DNA of 64,000 nt from Devosia naphthalenivorans. GTDB taxonomy: Bacteria; Pseudomonadota; Alphaproteobacteria; Rhizobiales; Devosiaceae. Shown piece by piece: positions 1 through 7,412 of this stretch (the stretch's first letter is position 1; every line of letters starts with the position of its first letter). The DNA lies in assembly GCF_003056355.1 (NCBI RefSeq), contig NZ_PYVW01000008.1, positions 1-64,000 on the forward strand. The letters run 5' to 3'. Position numbers and translations under genes: made by a program. Below the pieces are notes generated by a model. That model searched no databases, was not told the DNA's origin, and saw only the letters and a list, made by a program, of their open reading frames with translations.

Positions 1-158
1 GCAGGCTGCCGCGAAAATCCGACCTGGCAACCATCACCGACGAGCACCTGCAAACCATTGTCGCCCTCTACAACAACACCCCGCGAAAATGTCTCGACTT
101 CCAAACCCCAAATGAGGTCTTCTCCAGCTTCTCTAACCGTGTTGCACTTCAAACGTGA
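1..158 (+). pseudogene. IS30-family transposase, C-terminal end (cut by window edge)
   Basis: Frame 3 is open from the first bases to a TGA at 156-158 and gives about 51 residues. They include NNTPRKCLDFQTPNEVF, which matches the conserved C-terminus of IS30-type DDE transposases (NxRPRKxLxxxTPxEVF). These enzymes cut and join IS ends at palindromic targets. The bases around the stop (GTTGCACTTC) resemble, from memory, the right terminal inverted repeat of IS30 elements, so the element probably ends within a few bases of the stop. Only the tail is visible, so whether the full transposase is intact is unknown. A palindromic repeat begins almost directly after it. Confidence 0.75.
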
Positions 159-164
159 GTCCAC

Positions 165-198
165 CTTCCCGCTTTTGCGGGAATGACGCCGTGGGTTT
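165..198. repeat. R1 palindromic repeat, solitary copy
   Basis: This is a solitary copy of the window's main dispersed palindrome (core TTCCCGC-tttt-GCGGGAA followed by TGACGCCGTGG). It directly follows the IS30 transposase stop and lies before the kup stop. Confidence 0.75.
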
Positions 199-230
199 GG
201 TTGGAAGGGGTGTTTGGAGCGCCGGAAGCC

Positions 231-2165
231 CTACAAAATCACCTGCGTCCCAATCTCCACCACGCGTCCGGTCGGGATGTGGAAATATTCCGTCGCATCG
301 CTGGCGTTGCGGGCCAGGCGTGCGAACAGGCGATCCTGCCAATAGCGGAGGACATTGGCCGGCTTCGCACCAGTTTTAAGCGACCTGCGGGACAGGAAGA
401 AAGAAGTCGACATGATGTCGAACTTCCACCCCAGCTTGCGGCCTAGCGCCAACGCCTTGGGAATATTGGGCGTTTCCATATAGCCAAAGGTAACGACCAC
501 GCGGCTGAACAGCTCGTTATAGGCGTCGATCGTAACCTTCTCGTCGTCAGGTACGCGCGGCGAAACGGAGGTGCGAACCGTCAGGATGACGTTCTGTTCG
601 TGCAGCACCTTGTAGTGTTTGAGACTATGCAGGAGTGCCGTGGGCGCGCCTTCGATGTCGCTGGTCAGAAACACCGCTGTACCCGGCACCAGCGTCGGTT
701 TTTTCTTGGATAAATTGTCGACCAGGAACTGCAAGGGCACTTCGTCGCGCTTGGTTTTGTCGGCAAGGCGTTTGCGGCCGCCCATCCAACTGGCCATAAG
801 GATTGCGACGATCGCAGCGACCACGGCCGGCACCCAGCCGCCCTGAAACAGCTTGGACGCGTTGGCGGCAAAGAAGAATCCGTCGATTATGCCGAAAACC
901 ACGCCAAAGGCGATGACTGCGGCAGGGTGCCATTTCCAGTTGCGCCACATGACGATGACCAGCAGCATCAGCGTCACGACCATGACGCCGGATACCGCGA
1001 TGCCATAGGCGTGCGACAACGCCGCCGACGTTTGGAAGGACAGCACCAGCACCAGCACGCCGATCATCAGCATGGCATTGATCTGGGGCATGTACACCTG
1101 CCCGCTTTGGGTTTCCGAGGTGTGCTGCACCACCATGCGCGGCAACAAGTTGAGCGCGATAGCCTGCTGCGCGAGGCTGAACATGCCCGAAATCACGGCT
1201 TGGCTGGCAATGATCGTCGCCATGGTGGCCAGCACCACAAAGGGCAGCAGGGCCCATTCCGGTTGCATCTCGAAGAACGGACTCTCTACATTCTCGAGGC
1301 CAACGCGCAGAACAAAGGCGCCCTGCCCGAAGTAATTGAGCAGGAGACACGGGAAAACCAGCGCAAACCAGGCGATGACGATGGGCTTGCGGCCAAAATG
1401 CCCCAGATCGACATAGAGTGCCTCGGCCCCTGTCACCGCCAGAAAAACCGCACCGGCAACCACAAAGGCGAGCCCGGCATGCGTGACCAGAAAATGGATG
1501 CCCAGCCACGGGTTGAGCGCCAGCAGGACCGATGGGTATTGCAGGATATGGGCCACACCGGACACGCCCAGCACCAGGAACCAGATTGCCGTGATGGGGC
1601 CGAACACCGCTGAAACCTTGGCGGTACCAAAGCGCTGCACCGCAAAAATCCCGACGATTAGCACAAGCGTGATCGGAATGACAAAGCGCGTAAGGCTGGG
1701 CGCTACGACCTTGAGTCCCTCGACTGCCGAAAGCACCGAGACTGCCGGCGTGATGATGGCGTCGCCAAAGAACAGCGCTGCCCCAGCGACGCCGAGGCCA
1801 GTTACCCAACCTGGCGCGGTGGTGAAGGCTTTGCGGGCCAAGGCGACGAGCGACAGCGTACCACCCTCGCCATTGTTGTCCGCACGGGTGACGAAGAAAA
1901 CATATTTGACGGCGACGGTCAGCGTAAGCGCCCAGACGATGAGTGAGAGCAACCCCAGGATCTCAACATCGCTGGAGGTCGCCGCCCCAGGACGGATGTG
2001 CATGGCTTCCCGGAATGCATAGATCGGGCTCGTGCCGATGTCGCCATAAACAACGCCGAGTGCCCCCAGGGTCAGGAGAGGCAGATCTTTGTTTGAATGG
2101 GAGTGCTTGAGCTCGCTCGCATCGACGCCGGCGCTGTGCGTGCCGGCTGTGTTCGTCTGCGTCAT
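231..2165 (-). CDS. kup: Kup-family potassium uptake permease
   Basis: This 644-residue polytopic inner-membrane protein imports K+, probably by H+ symport. The N-terminal signature GVVYGDIGTSPIYA (residues 38-50) is diagnostic of Kup/HAK/KUP permeases. About 12 hydrophobic segments run to about residue 470, followed by the usual cytoplasmic C-terminal domain of about 170 residues. The length matches the family (about 620-650). The ATG at 2165 is kept because about 25 polar residues before the first membrane segment are normal. It stands alone, with a flavin reductase upstream on the same strand. Family assignment is firm; affinity and regulation cannot be read from the sequence. Confidence 0.96.
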   Translation of the reverse strand: MTQTNTAGTHSAGVDASELKHSHSNKDLPLLTLGALGVVYGDIGTSPIYAFREAMHIRPGAATSSDVEILGLLSLIVWALTLTVAVKYVFFVTRADNNGEGGTLSLVALARKAFTTAPGWVTGLGVAGAALFFGDAIITPAVSVLSAVEGLKVVAPSLTRFVIPITLVLIVGIFAVQRFGTAKVSAVFGPITAIWFLVLGVSGVAHILQYPSVLLALNPWLGIHFLVTHAGLAFVVAGAVFLAVTGAEALYVDLGHFGRKPIVIAWFALVFPCLLLNYFGQGAFVLRVGLENVESPFFEMQPEWALLPFVVLATMATIIASQAVISGMFSLAQQAIALNLLPRMVVQHTSETQSGQVYMPQINAMLMIGVLVLVLSFQTSAALSHAYGIAVSGVMVVTLMLLVIVMWRNWKWHPAAVIAFGVVFGIIDGFFFAANASKLFQGGWVPAVVAAIVAILMASWMGGRKRLADKTKRDEVPLQFLVDNLSKKKPTLVPGTAVFLTSDIEGAPTALLHSLKHYKVLHEQNVILTVRTSVSPRVPDDEKVTIDAYNELFSRVVVTFGYMETPNIPKALALGRKLGWKFDIMSTSFFLSRRSLKTGAKPANVLRYWQDRLFARLARNASDATEYFHIPTGRVVEIGTQVIL

Positions 2166-2200
2166 GAACCTGATGCTTTCATGGGTCTTGGGCGGGCGCC

Positions 2201-2229
2201 GCTATACACCCGCCAACTGTCGCATACAA
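2201..2229 (-). promoter_or_regulatory. Possible sigma70 promoter of kup
   Basis: On the minus strand TTGTAT (2224-2229) and TATAGC (2201-2206) are separated by 17 bases, and the -10 lies about 36 bases before the kup ATG. The -35 matches consensus only partly, so this is a tentative call. Confidence 0.35.
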
Positions 2230-2322
2230 CACCTTGCCGCCACAATGGTTCAACGCAGCAGGGGCCGCCCCTTGCGGAGCGACCCCTGTCGGTAAACGAA
2301 GCTTTGGAGGTCTTCGTAAAAA

Positions 2323-2937
2323 TTATTCAGCAGCCTCGGCGGCAGCGAGATCGTCTTCGCGCGCGTTCTTGGTCGCGTTGCCCCACCAGACCAGCTGATT
2401 GAGCATGTCCTTGGCGGAATTACCGATCGAGCCTTCGATCTCAGTCAGCGTCTTGGTGCCACCATAGCCGGGGTGAACGGCCATGAAATCAGCGCCGGCA
2501 ATGTGTACGGCCGAACGGGTCGCAGCCATCTGCAACTCGATGCCAATGGTGCGCAGGTTCTCGATGGCGCGAGCACCGCCGACGCTGCCGTAGCCGACTG
2601 CGCCGAACACCTTGTTGTTCCAGTTGATATAGGCCTGGTCGAGGGCGTTCTTGAGCACGCCGGTGATAGCGCGGTTATACTCGGCAACGACAAAGATATA
2701 GCCGTCGAATTCACTGATCTTGTTCTGCCAGCGAACGGCTTCAGCGTTCTGGCTAGGAGCCCAGGCGTTGGAGGCCACTTCGTCAAAGAATGGCAGGTTG
2801 TAGTCGCGCAGATCGACGATCTCAGCCTGGATTTCCGGGCGTTCATTGGCCTTGTCCAGGATCCACTTGGCAGGCAGTTCGCCAAACCGGGTGGGACGAG
2901 TCGAGGAAATAATCACGGCAATCTTGAGTTTGGACAT
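2323..2937 (-). CDS. NAD(P)H-dependent FMN reductase-type flavoprotein
   Basis: This is a 204-residue flavodoxin-like oxidoreductase of the NADPH-dependent FMN reductase family. It probably moves hydride from NAD(P)H to FMN, a quinone or an azo/nitro substrate in the cytoplasm. The phosphate-binding loop SSTRPTRFGE (residues 11-20) and the AEYNRAITGVLKNALD segment (85-100, the usual PEYN motif) are both present. The frame stays open to 3039, but the ATG at 2937 is chosen because AGGAGG lies about 8 bases upstream and the protein then starts directly with strand beta-1 (MSKLKIAVI). A direct repeat and an inverted repeat upstream suggest a dedicated regulator. The physiological substrate is unknown. 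Confidence 0.88.
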   Translation of the reverse strand: MSKLKIAVIISSTRPTRFGELPAKWILDKANERPEIQAEIVDLRDYNLPFFDEVASNAWAPSQNAEAVRWQNKISEFDGYIFVVAEYNRAITGVLKNALDQAYINWNNKVFGAVGYGSVGGARAIENLRTIGIELQMAATRSAVHIAGADFMAVHPGYGGTKTLTEIEGSIGNSAKDMLNQLVWWGNATKNAREDDLAAAEAAE

Positions 2938-3288
2938 TTGAGCCCTCCTAGGTAACAAATCGTAACTGAGGCTGTATATGTGCCTAAGCAGGATCGTTGC
3001 AAGGAGGCACGTTATTGTAGCACAGGGACACCTGCTCACCTATGGCACACTGATGTAAGTATTGGTGGCTCATGGGTTTTTGCTAAACCTGAAGCGGTTG
3101 GATGGCCCCGGCAGCGTTTCCACAACCCACCAGGAACACACCGTTCAGGAACTCCGACCAATGGGGTGATTAAGGACGTTTAGCGATTCCCCAGCGGGTA
3201 ACAGGCCACGCGCAAGACGTCGCTTGCCTTTCAACTTGGCGTTGTTGCAATAACGATGCCGGGATACTCCCCAAAACAAGAGGAATGC
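2938..3288. other. 351-bp intergenic region with possible operator repeats
   Basis: No convincing gene is seen. The stretch holds a direct repeat GTAAC-N5-GTAAC at 2952-2966 and an inverted repeat GTGCCT/AGGCAC at 2980-3010, both in the upstream region of the flavin reductase. They are candidate regulator half-sites. The remainder up to 3288 is the leader of the small secreted protein. Confidence 0.4.
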
Positions 3289-3624
3289 ATGCGCATCCAG
3301 TCCGCCGCCGCCCTTTCGCTCGCCGCCACTTTATTTGCATTGACCAACAGCGCTGCAATGGCGCTTGACCGCAAGGTGCAGATCAACAACCAGACGTCGT
3401 ACACCATTGTCGAGTTTTACGCGTCCAACACCGGCACGTCCGACTGGCAGGAAGACATCCTGGGCAGCGACGTCCTGCCCTCCGGCAGCAGCGTCATGAT
3501 CAACATCGATGACGGCACCGGCTACTGCAAATACGATTTCCTTGCAGTCTTCGATGACGGCGACGAGCTGGTATCCGCCGACAACAATGTCTGCGAACTG
3601 GCGGCCTTCGACTTCACTGAATAA
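3289..3624 (+). CDS. Small secreted protein of unknown function
   Basis: This is a 111-residue protein. It starts with a classical signal peptide (MRIQ, then a hydrophobic core, ending near SAAMA-LD) and a mature part of about 87 residues. The mature part is acidic and rich in Thr, Ser and Asp, with two cysteines (in GYCKYDF and NVCELAAF) that could form a disulfide. The in-frame ATG at 3256 is rejected: the ATG at 3289 has AAGAGGAA just upstream and places the signal peptide correctly. A strong terminator follows. I do not recognise a named family. A periplasmic or extracellular location is likely. Confidence 0.75.
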   Translation: MRIQSAAALSLAATLFALTNSAAMALDRKVQINNQTSYTIVEFYASNTGTSDWQEDILGSDVLPSGSSVMINIDDGTGYCKYDFLAVFDDGDELVSADNNVCELAAFDFTE

Positions 3625-3649
3625 TTCAGCCGCACTCTGAACTGCTTGA

Positions 3650-3676
3650 GGCGCCGACCAGTTCGGCGCCTTTTTT
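3650..3676 (+). terminator. Rho-independent terminator of the secreted-protein gene
   Basis: GGCGCCGA-acca-style hairpin (GGCGCCGA / TTCGGCGCC) followed directly by TTTTTT, 26 bases after the stop at 3624. It also separates the gene from the convergent pdxJ. Confidence 0.9.
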
Positions 3677-3686
3677 GATTGGCGCT

Positions 3687-4430
3687 TCAGGAACCCAGCA
3701 CGGCTCGATATTGCCGGACGGCGTCGGCAAAGCCAATCAGCAGCGCATCGGCGGTGATACCATGACCGATGGATACTTCATCAACATGCGGCACGGCGGA
3801 CTGGAACGCCGGCAGGTTCGCCAGCGTCAGATCGTGCCCGGCATTGACCCCCATGCCAGCCGCATGAGCGGCCCGCGATGTAGCAGCCAAAGCAGTTAGC
3901 TCACGGGCGGCGCGATCCGGATCGTCATGGCAGTCGCCATAGGGGCCAGTATAAAGCTCTATGCGATCGGCGCCCGTGGCCTTCGCAGCGGCCACGCCGG
4001 CAGCGCCAGCATCCGGGTCGCAGAACAGGGAAATCCGGCGGTCTGGCGCTTTGATTCTCTGAACCACCGTCGCCAGTAATTCGGCTTCGGCGGCGAAATC
4101 CCAGCCGTGATCGGAGGTTGCCTGGGCCGGATCATCTGGCACCAGGGTCACCTGCTGCGGATTGACCGCGTCGATCAGCGCAAAAAAGTCCTCGCTGGGA
4201 TAGCCTTCGATGTTGAGTTCGGCGGCCGGATATTCATCGCGCAACAGCGCCGCAAGATCGAACACGTCAGTGCGCCGGATATGCCGCTCGTCCGGCCGCG
4301 GATGAATGGTGATGCCACGGGCACCCTCATCGAGCACCACGCGCGCCAGCCCGACCACGCTCGGCCATGGCAAGTTCCGTCGATTGCGCAACTGTGCCAC
4401 GGCGTTGAGATTGACGGAAAGCGCAGTCAT
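3687..4430 (-). CDS. pdxJ: Pyridoxine 5'-phosphate synthase
   Basis: PdxJ condenses 1-deoxyxylulose 5-phosphate with 3-amino-2-oxopropyl phosphate to form pyridoxine 5'-phosphate, the last ring-closing step of DXP-dependent vitamin B6 synthesis. The 247-residue length is typical. [16 protein letters not shown] is the usual N-terminus, and [13 protein letters not shown] (40-52) carries the conserved phosphate-binding and catalytic His/Arg residues of this TIM barrel. It follows ilvN on the same strand after 44 bases containing a GC-rich hairpin (4448-4471) without a U-tract, so partial read-through from ilvBN is possible. Confidence 0.96.
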   Translation of the reverse strand: MTALSVNLNAVAQLRNRRNLPWPSVVGLARVVLDEGARGITIHPRPDERHIRRTDVFDLAALLRDEYPAAELNIEGYPSEDFFALIDAVNPQQVTLVPDDPAQATSDHGWDFAAEAELLATVVQRIKAPDRRISLFCDPDAGAAGVAAAKATGADRIELYTGPYGDCHDDPDRAARELTALAATSRAAHAAGMGVNAGHDLTLANLPAFQSAVPHVDEVSIGHGITADALLIGFADAVRQYRAVLGS

Positions 4431-4474
4431 GATGCCTCTGGGGTTTCGAGAAGGGGCGAATGCCCCCTCTCAGC

Positions 4475-5029
4475 TTACATGCTCTCTGGACCACGTGAAA
4501 TGGCGGCAAGCCCCGTGCGCACCACTTCAACCAGCCCCAGCGGCTGCATGAGTGCGATGAAGCTGTCGATCTTGGCAGGCTTGCCCGTCACTTCAAACAC
4601 AAAGCTTTCGACCGACGCATCGACGATCTGCGCGCGGAACGCGTCGGCAAGACGCAGGGTTTCGGCGCGATGATCGCCAGCACCGGCCACCTTGATCAAT
4701 GCTAGCTCGCGCTCAAGCGATGCGCCTTCCGCCGTCAGATCATGCACCCGGTGCACGGGCACAAGGCGCTCGAGCTGCAGCTTGATCTGCACCAGCACCT
4801 TGGGCGTGGCGATCACGACAACGGTGATGCGACTAAGTCGGCGGCCGTGTTCGGTTTCGCTGACGGTTAGGCTTTCGATATTGTAACCACGCGCCGAAAA
4901 CAGACCCACCACCCGAGCAAGAATGCCCGGCTCGTTATCGACCAGAACCGAAAGCGTGTGCCGCTCGATCTCCTGGGTTTCCTTGGTGATGAAATAAGCA
5001 GAGCCGGTTGGCTGCAGATGTGCGTTCAT
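4475..5029 (-). CDS. ilvN: Acetolactate synthase small (regulatory) subunit
   Basis: This 184-residue regulatory subunit activates the catalytic subunit and makes it sensitive to valine feedback. An ACT domain spans about residues 24-100 (HTLSVLVDNEPGILARVVG at 24-42, with the ligand-binding NEPG turn), and the C-terminal ACT-like domain follows. GGAGGA lies just upstream of the ATG at 5029. It starts 21 bases after the ilvB stop, so the two are co-transcribed and share the attenuator upstream of ilvB. In other Hyphomicrobiales this subunit is often named ilvH. Confidence 0.96.
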   Translation of the reverse strand: MNAHLQPTGSAYFITKETQEIERHTLSVLVDNEPGILARVVGLFSARGYNIESLTVSETEHGRRLSRITVVVIATPKVLVQIKLQLERLVPVHRVHDLTAEGASLERELALIKVAGAGDHRAETLRLADAFRAQIVDASVESFVFEVTGKPAKIDSFIALMQPLGLVEVVRTGLAAISRGPESM

Positions 5030-5050
5030 TGTTGTGTCCTCCGCAGCGCC

Positions 5051-6820
5051 CTAGACGAGCGCCCGTCCCTTCTCATCGATGATGTCCCCGATATTTGCCG
5101 TATCGGGCAGGATGATTTCGTTGTGCGGCTTGCCTGACGGAATCATGGGCAGGCAGTTCTCGTCCTTTTCCACGATCACGTCGAACAGCACAGGGCCGTC
5201 ATAGTCGAGCATCTCGGCGATGGCAGCGTCGAGTTCCGCTGGGTTCTCGCAACGGATGCCCTTGCCGCCATAAGCCTCTGCCAGCTTGACGAAATCGGGG
5301 AGCGATTCCGAGTAGGAATGGGCATATCGGCTGCCATGCAGCAGGTCCTGCCACTGGCGAACCATGCCCATGCGCTCATTGTTGAGAATGAAGATCTTGA
5401 TCGGCAGGCGGTACTGAACCGCCGTCGAAAGCTCCTGCATGGTCATCTGCACGCTGGCTTCGCCAGCGATGTCGATCACCAGCGCATCCGGGTGCGCCAC
5501 CTGCACACCGACAGCTGCCGGCAGACCGTAGCCCATCGTCCCCAACCCACCAGAGGTCATCCAATGGTTTGGCTTGTCAAAATGGAAATGCTGCGCCGCC
5601 CACATCTGGTGCTGGCCGACCTCTGTAGTGATGAAGACGTCCTTACCCTGCTTGCGGGTGGCTTCATAAAGCCGCTCGATAGCATATTGCGGCTTGATGA
5701 CGGTGTCGGAGTTCTTGTAGCCGAGCGAATTGACCGCCCGCCACTTCTCGATCTCTTTCCACCACGGCGCAATCGCTTCGTTGCGGGGCTGGTTGGTCTT
5801 GGAACGCCACACGCGCACCATTTCGGCAAGCACGCGTTCGCAATCGCCGATAATAGGCACATCGACGCGCACAACCTTGTTGATTGAGGACGGATCGATA
5901 TCGACATGGATCTTGCGGCTATTGGGCGAAAACGCATCGACGCGGCCGGTGATGCGGTCATCGAAACGCGCCCCGATATTGATCATCACGTCGCAATCGT
6001 GCATCGCCAGATTGGCTTCGTAGGTGCCGTGCATGCCCAGCATGCCCATCCACTGCGGATGCGAAGCGGGAAACGCGCCCAGACCCATCAGGGTGGAGGT
6101 CACCGGAAAACCGGTGAGTTCGGCCAGTTCGCGCAGATGCTCGGACGCTTCAGGGCCAGCATTGATAACGCCGCCGCCGGTGTAAAAGATCGGCCGTTCC
6201 GCCCGCAGCATCAGATCCACCGCCGCTTCGATGGCAGCAGCATCGCCATCGACTTGCGGCCGATAGCTCTGGTGGCGCAGCGTATCGTGGTCAGGCTGGT
6301 AGTATTCGCCCAAGGCAAACTGCACGTCCTTGGGAATATCGATGACCACCGGACCAGGACGGCCGGTTGTCGCGATACGGAACGCCTCGTGCATGATGCG
6401 CGGCAGGTCTTCCACGCGCTTCACCAGATAATTGTATTTGGTGCAGCTGCGGGTGATGCCGACAGTGTCACATTCCTGGAACGCATCCGATCCGATCAGC
6501 GTGGTAGGCACCTGTGCGGTGATGCAGACCAGCGGGATCGAATCCATCAGCGCATCGGTAAGGCCGGTTACCGCATTGGTTGCACCGGGTCCGGAAGTCA
6601 CCAGCACCACGCCCGGCTTGCCGGTCGAACGGGCATAGCCTTCCGCCATGTGCGTGGCGCCCTGTTCGTGGCGAACCAGGATATGCTGCACGGCTTCCTG
6701 CTGGAACAAGGCGTCATAGATGGGCAGAGCCGCCCCGCCGGGATAGCCGAAGATATGTTCCACGCCCTGATCCGTCAGCGCCTGGATCACCATTTCCGCG
6801 CCGGTCATCTTTTCGGCCAT
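5051..6820 (-). CDS. ilvB: Acetolactate synthase large (catalytic) subunit
   Basis: This ThDP-dependent enzyme condenses two pyruvates to acetolactate, or pyruvate with 2-oxobutyrate, which is the first common step of valine, leucine and isoleucine synthesis. The 589 residues contain the three domains of the ThDP family. The catalytic Glu is E52 in RHEQGATHMAEGYAR, the FAD/domain-linking GSDAFQECDTVGITR motif is present, and the ThDP/Mg motif begins DIAGEASVQM and ends at LNNERMGM. A GGAAGGA ribosome-binding site precedes the ATG. The operon leader (6821-7052) carries a promoter, leader peptide and terminator, so expression is most likely controlled by branched-chain aminoacyl-tRNA supply. 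Confidence 0.97.
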   Translation of the reverse strand: MAEKMTGAEMVIQALTDQGVEHIFGYPGGAALPIYDALFQQEAVQHILVRHEQGATHMAEGYARSTGKPGVVLVTSGPGATNAVTGLTDALMDSIPLVCITAQVPTTLIGSDAFQECDTVGITRSCTKYNYLVKRVEDLPRIMHEAFRIATTGRPGPVVIDIPKDVQFALGEYYQPDHDTLRHQSYRPQVDGDAAAIEAAVDLMLRAERPIFYTGGGVINAGPEASEHLRELAELTGFPVTSTLMGLGAFPASHPQWMGMLGMHGTYEANLAMHDCDVMINIGARFDDRITGRVDAFSPNSRKIHVDIDPSSINKVVRVDVPIIGDCERVLAEMVRVWRSKTNQPRNEAIAPWWKEIEKWRAVNSLGYKNSDTVIKPQYAIERLYEATRKQGKDVFITTEVGQHQMWAAQHFHFDKPNHWMTSGGLGTMGYGLPAAVGVQVAHPDALVIDIAGEASVQMTMQELSTAVQYRLPIKIFILNNERMGMVRQWQDLLHGSRYAHSYSESLPDFVKLAEAYGGKGIRCENPAELDAAIAEMLDYDGPVLFDVIVEKDENCLPMIPSGKPHNEIILPDTANIGDIIDEKGRALV

Positions 6821-6887
6821 TGTTCAAGTCCTTCCCTAGGTCTTCATGTTTGGGAGCCCAATCTCGTCGCAGCGAAAACCGGGCAAT

Positions 6888-6909
6888 AAAAAAGGCCCCG
6901 TTTGGGACC
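6888..6909 (-). terminator. Attenuator terminator of ilvBN
   Basis: On the minus strand GGTCCC-aaac-GGGGCC forms a 6-bp stem (one G-U pair) followed by TTTTTT. It lies 32 bases after the leader-peptide stop and 67 bases before the ilvB ATG. It is therefore positioned to end transcription before the structural genes unless an alternative fold forms. A competing stem GGCGCA/TGCGCC links the leader-peptide codons to the segment just before this terminator. Confidence 0.8.
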
Positions 6910-6941
6910 TGTTTTCGGCGCACCAGCTATCGCGCGGGATC

Positions 6942-6992
6942 TTATCCCACGGTGCCGATGCGCCTGCGTACTACGAGAATGAGTGCCCGCAT
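6942..6992 (-). CDS. ilvBN leader peptide (attenuation sensor)
   Basis: This is a 16-codon ORF, MRALILVVRRRIGTVG, with ATG at 6992 and TAA ending at 6942, too short for routine gene calling. Seven of 16 residues are branched-chain amino acids, with the run L-I-L-V-V right after the start. That is the hallmark of an ilv attenuator, where the ribosome stalls when charged Leu, Ile or Val tRNA is scarce. GGAGAGG lies 5 bases before the start. It sits about 23 bases downstream of the predicted transcription start and is followed by a GGGAT-AAG-ATCCC hairpin over its stop and then the intrinsic terminator. Function is inferred from architecture, which is complete. Confidence 0.82.
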   Translation of the reverse strand: MRALILVVRRRIGTVG

Positions 6993-7022
6993 GGGACCTC
7001 TCCAGTTAAAATATTGGCCGCA

Positions 7023-7052
7023 TTGATAGGAGCAAGCGGGACACGGTGTCAA
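7023..7052 (-). promoter_or_regulatory. Sigma70 promoter of the ilvBN operon
   Basis: On the minus strand a perfect -35 TTGACA (7047-7052) and a -10 TATCAA (7023-7028) are separated by 18 bases. The start site would be near 7015, giving a leader of about 195 bases before ilvB with the leader peptide near its 5' end. Confidence 0.75.
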
Positions 7053-7163
7053 GAGGCGGCACCGGCACACAGAAACCGCGAATCAGACCACATTCGTTCG
7101 CATTAACTAAAATTGCTCACCGAACGTTAAGAGGGATGCGGCTAATTAGAAGGATCAACCCAG

Positions 7164-7256
7164 ATGGTCCCCAAAATGCTCGCCGTATCCTGCGTCGTCG
7201 CTGTTATTCTCATTTTCGCCGTCAGCTACGATCTTCAGCGCCACAAGGCTCGCTGA
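7164..7256 (+). CDS. Possible 30-residue single-span membrane peptide
   Basis: An ATG at 7164 opens a 30-codon frame ending with TGA at 7254-7256. The product starts MVPKM, continues as an unbroken hydrophobic stretch of about 16-18 residues (LAVSCVVAVILIFAV) and ends in a polar, basic tail SYDLQRHKAR. This is the layout of a small inner-membrane protein with the C-terminus inside. AGAAGGA lies 11-12 bases upstream. It sits between the ilv promoter and the phosphate transporter. It could be chance, but composition and start signal favour a real small protein. Confidence 0.45.
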   Translation: MVPKMLAVSCVVAVILIFAVSYDLQRHKAR

Positions 7257-7412
7257 ACCTTCCGCGGCAAACGCGACTCGCTATAGAGTCACCATCGGGC
7301 ACCTCACCTCAAGAAAACGTCCCAATGCAGCAAATGATATCCCAGGAGGATGGTCATTGCCGCAGACAATGCTATTGGCGCGGGTGATTATGTCTGTGAC
7401 GGTTAGAAACAT

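Noticed and set aside
7394..7400. Pho-box half site CTGTGAC before the phosphate transporter
   Set aside because: No matching half-site 11 bases upstream; one 7-base match is not enough.
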